Below are positions 5,841 to 7,796 of a stretch of DNA of 7,796 nucleotides, one piece after another. The notes under the pieces were generated by a model that did no database searches, was not told where the DNA came from, and saw only the letters and a list, made by a program, of their open reading frames with translations. Origin of the DNA: Spirochaetaceae bacterium (GTDB lineage Bacteria; Spirochaetota; Spirochaetia; SZUA-6; Fen-1364); assembly GCA_003141795.1 (NCBI GenBank), contig PLNO01000293.1, positions 1 through 7,796 of the forward strand, given 5' to 3'. The translations under genes and the position numbers were made by a program. Position 1 is the stretch's first letter, and each line of letters starts with the position of its first letter.

Positions 5841-7251
5841 CGCTGACACCCGCCGGAAGGATCGGGAGCTGCCGGGCCAGGTGCGCCGCCTCCTCCGCGC
5901 CGCCCGCCGGGACCTCCTCCTGAGGCGCCTCAGCCTCTGCCTGTTCCTGGGGTGTGCCGTCGCGCTGCTCGTTGGGGCGGGTGCAGGCTCGGTCTCCCTT
6001 TCCGTCCCAGCCTGGCTGATCGTCTGCGCCTGCCCATGCACCGCGGCCGTCGTCGGGCTGCTCCTGGGAGCTTTCGGCCGTATCGACGCGCGGAGGCTCC
6101 TCATCGAGGCGGACGCGCGGCTGGGAAGCCGCGAGCTTGTCAGCACCGCATTCGAGCTCGCGCAGAAGCCCGGGGGAGGGCGGTTCGCCGAAACGCTCGT
6201 GGAGGACGCCGCGGCTCTCCTTGCGCGCTCACCGCGGCGAGCCGCGCTCGGGCCCCTGCGTCTTCGGTTCCTCCCGTTCCTCCCTCTGCTCGCGGCCCTC
6301 ACCGTCGCGGCTCTCCTCTTCCCGCTGGACGTGCGATCGCTCTTTCCGCGCTCAGCCCAGGCACCTCGGGAGCTTGTCGATCTGGGCGAGGACCTGCAGG
6401 CCTATGGTCAGCGGCTCCTCGACGATGCCGCTGTCGGCCCCGGGCGCACTCTCAGCCTCCCCCAGGAGCTTGCCCAGCTCGGCAAGGATTTCTCAGACAG
6501 GAAAGTCTCCCCCGAAGAGGGGCTGGATCGGATCGATCAGATGGAAAACCGCCTGGCCCAGGAGTACCAGCTCCAATCACAGTCAGTGGCTCCCCCGTCC
6601 CAACACCGCGCGGGGCAGGAAGCGGGGGAGGGGCAGAACGGGAAGGGAGGCGCCGCGGAGAAGTCCGACAGGGTTGCGCAGGGCAAGGACGACTCCCGGT
6701 CCGCGGACCGTTCGCGCGCGGAGCAGAGCCTCCGCGACCTCGGCGGTGCCATGGACACGCTGCGCGATGCGAAACGCAGGCTCCTCGGCCAGGGTACCGG
6801 CAAAGACGGAAAGCCACCGTCGGTCGCGCAGGGGCCGTCGATCGGAAACCCGCCGGGATCGGGCCCCGGGGACGCCGGCTCCGAGCGGGGAAACGGAGCA
6901 CCGGGAGAGGGCGCTGGTCCCGGCGACCGTGGAGACCAGACGGGCCCCGACGGGTCGTCGGGGCCGGGCACCGCGCCCGCCGAACGGAAGCATGGCGCGC
7001 CGTCGACATTGCAGCAGGGAAACGGACCGGGGCTCCAGGCGGGCGGAACGCCGGGGGAAGGCGACTCGACGCGCCTTCTTGCCCGGGCCGTGCCCGGGTG
7101 GACGGGATCGCGACTGCCGGAGGAGGCGACGATCGACTCCTACGCGCGGCAGGCGGAAAGCGCGCTGGCGCGCGACGAGGTACCGCTTCCGCTCAGACAA
7201 TCGGTGCGGGACTATTTCACGGCGATCGGGGTATCGGGTACAGGACGATGA
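5833..7251 (+). CDS. Membrane-anchored protein with long disordered Gly/Pro/Asp-rich segment (DUF4175-like in layout)
   Basis: This is a 472-aa protein. Basic N-terminus 1-32, membrane helices at about 33-52 and 57-82, and a third at about 144-164. Between the second and third helices, [26 protein letters not shown] (85-110) matches a pattern seen in DUF4175-like proteins of MoxR operons, where an Asp-x-x-Leu-Gly segment precedes a Thr-Ala helix. Residues 175-250 are helical and acidic ([21 protein letters not shown]). Residues about 255-290 and 320-412 are low-complexity, rich in Gly, Pro, Asp and Ser with few hydrophobics, hence probably disordered; a short helix (296-318) interrupts them. 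The C-terminal 425-466 ends with [10 protein letters not shown] (457-466), a conserved-looking motif. It overlaps the previous gene by 8 nt, with AGGAGG (5823-5828) 4 nt before the ATG. Its function is unknown; it may be a scaffold for the MoxR ATPase. Confidence 0.83.
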   Translation: MGDADTRRKDRELPGQVRRLLRAARRDLLLRRLSLCLFLGCAVALLVGAGAGSVSLSVPAWLIVCACPCTAAVVGLLLGAFGRIDARRLLIEADARLGSRELVSTAFELAQKPGGGRFAETLVEDAAALLARSPRRAALGPLRLRFLPFLPLLAALTVAALLFPLDVRSLFPRSAQAPRELVDLGEDLQAYGQRLLDDAAVGPGRTLSLPQELAQLGKDFSDRKVSPEEGLDRIDQMENRLAQEYQLQSQSVAPPSQHRAGQEAGEGQNGKGGAAEKSDRVAQGKDDSRSADRSRAEQSLRDLGGAMDTLRDAKRRLLGQGTGKDGKPPSVAQGPSIGNPPGSGPGDAGSERGNGAPGEGAGPGDRGDQTGPDGSSGPGTAPAERKHGAPSTLQQGNGPGLQAGGTPGEGDSTRLLARAVPGWTGSRLPEEATIDSYARQAESALARDEVPLPLRQSVRDYFTAIGVSGTGR

Positions 7252-7796
7252 CGGACACGGGAGGGACCATGGGGGTACGTGAAGAGGCGGCGTGGGCGGC
7301 CGACAGGGTGGGGGCCCTGCGCGCGGAGATCGCGCGGGCGATCGTCGGGCAGGAGGACGTCGTCCACGACGTCCTTGTCTGCCTGTTCTGCTCCGGCCAC
7401 GCTCTTCTGGAAGGGGTGCCGGGCCTGGGCAAGACCACGCTCATCAAGTCACTCGGCCAGGTCCTCGCCCTCTCCACGTCCCGGATCCAGTTCACCCCCG
7501 ACCTGATGCCTGCCGACATCATCGGAACGAACGTCCTCATCCAGGAGGAGACGCAGGCCGGCGGGGCAAGCGCCTCGACGCGGCGCTTCGTGAGCTTCCA
7601 GAAGGGACCGGTGTTCGCCAACATCGTGCTTGCCGACGAGATCAACAGGGCCACGCCGAAAACGCAATCGGCGCTGCTGGAGGCAATGCAGGAGCAGACG
7701 GTGAGCGTCGGCGGAACGACGTACGGTCTGGATTCCCCGTTCATCGTTCTTGCGACTCAGAACCCCATCGAGCTGGAGGGCACCTACCCGCTGCCC
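7248..7796 (+). CDS. moxR: MoxR-type AAA+ ATPase, N-terminal part (cut by right edge)
   Basis: 183 residues are visible and the frame is open at the right edge. Walker A is GVPGLGKTT (56-64), Walker B IVLADE (126-131), followed by [18 protein letters not shown] (132-149), the MoxR signature helix. [13 protein letters not shown] (82-94) is the beta-strand/helix insert typical of MoxR. Sensor 1 lies in VLATQNP (167-173), with [10 protein letters not shown] (174-183) following as usual. The arginine finger and lid domain are outside the window. MoxR proteins act as chaperone-like ATPases, often with VWA-domain partners, to activate or assemble target complexes. The ATG at 7248 overlaps the preceding stop (ATGA) but has only a weak AGGA upstream; the ATG at 7269 has GGGAGGG (7259-7265) close before it. 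I report the longer form, and the true start is uncertain by 7 codons. Confidence 0.96.
   Translation, partial: MTDTGGTMGVREEAAWAADRVGALRAEIARAIVGQEDVVHDVLVCLFCSGHALLEGVPGLGKTTLIKSLGQVLALSTSRIQFTPDLMPADIIGTNVLIQEETQAGGASASTRRFVSFQKGPVFANIVLADEINRATPKTQSALLEAMQEQTVSVGGTTYGLDSPFIVLATQNPIELEGTYPLP

Noticed and set aside
4841..5923. Plus-strand open frame of 360 codons across the junction of two operon genes
   Set aside because: Arg/Ser/Pro-rich shadow frame; it conflicts with two hydrophobic proteins with coupled starts and stops.
6583..7200. Minus-strand open frames opposite the low-complexity part of the 472-aa gene
   Set aside because: They exist because the Gly/Pro-rich codons lack stops on the other strand; no motif or start signal supports them.

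Overview
This is a GC-rich bacterial window whose G/C bias is strongest at third codon positions. Export-type genes, an HtrA-family protease and a MoxR/Bat-type operon suggest a Gram-negative or other diderm bacterium. The sequence around the HtrA active site, together with the neighbouring nitroreductase and SlyD, vaguely recalls spirochaetes or delta-proteobacteria-like lineages. I cannot fix the taxon from sequence alone.

Left part (1-1957). A divergent pair shares a short AT-rich promoter region at about 505-627. On the minus strand is the N-terminal part of an exported HtrA/DegP-type serine protease, which runs off the left edge. On the plus strand is a two-gene unit: an unassigned HExxH metallopeptidase-like protein with a C-terminal coiled coil, then a small FMN nitroreductase 4 bp downstream.

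Middle part (1954-3190). A SlyD-type FKBP peptidyl-prolyl isomerase with a short His-rich tail lies on the minus strand, tail-to-tail with the nitroreductase. Their two stop codons interlock on one CTAG. Upstream of slyD is a 238-bp gap holding an 88-bp structured element bounded by perfect 15-bp inverted repeats, plus a TTGACA promoter box. On the far side of this gap, on the plus strand, is a NUDIX hydrolase that looks much more like animal MTH1 (NUDT1) than like classical MutT.

Right part (3205-7796). A tightly packed plus-strand operon begins 14 bp after the NUDIX gene. In order it encodes a 630-aa exported/membrane protein with a GATase-like central domain and two membrane helices, a 6-TM ABC-2-type permease-like protein, a 472-aa membrane-anchored protein with a long Gly/Pro/Asp-rich disordered segment, and a MoxR AAA+ ATPase cut by the right edge. 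The last three genes overlap their predecessors by 4, 8 and 4 nt, so translational coupling is likely. By comparison with MoxR operons in other bacteria, DUF58 and VWA (Bat-like) proteins would be expected further downstream. The operon probably makes an envelope-associated MoxR complex of unknown function. No ATP-binding subunit for the permease is present in the window.

I saw no rRNA, tRNA, CRISPR array or transposase gene. The least explained items are the 88-bp inverted-repeat element, the function of the three membrane proteins ahead of moxR, and the HExxH protein.
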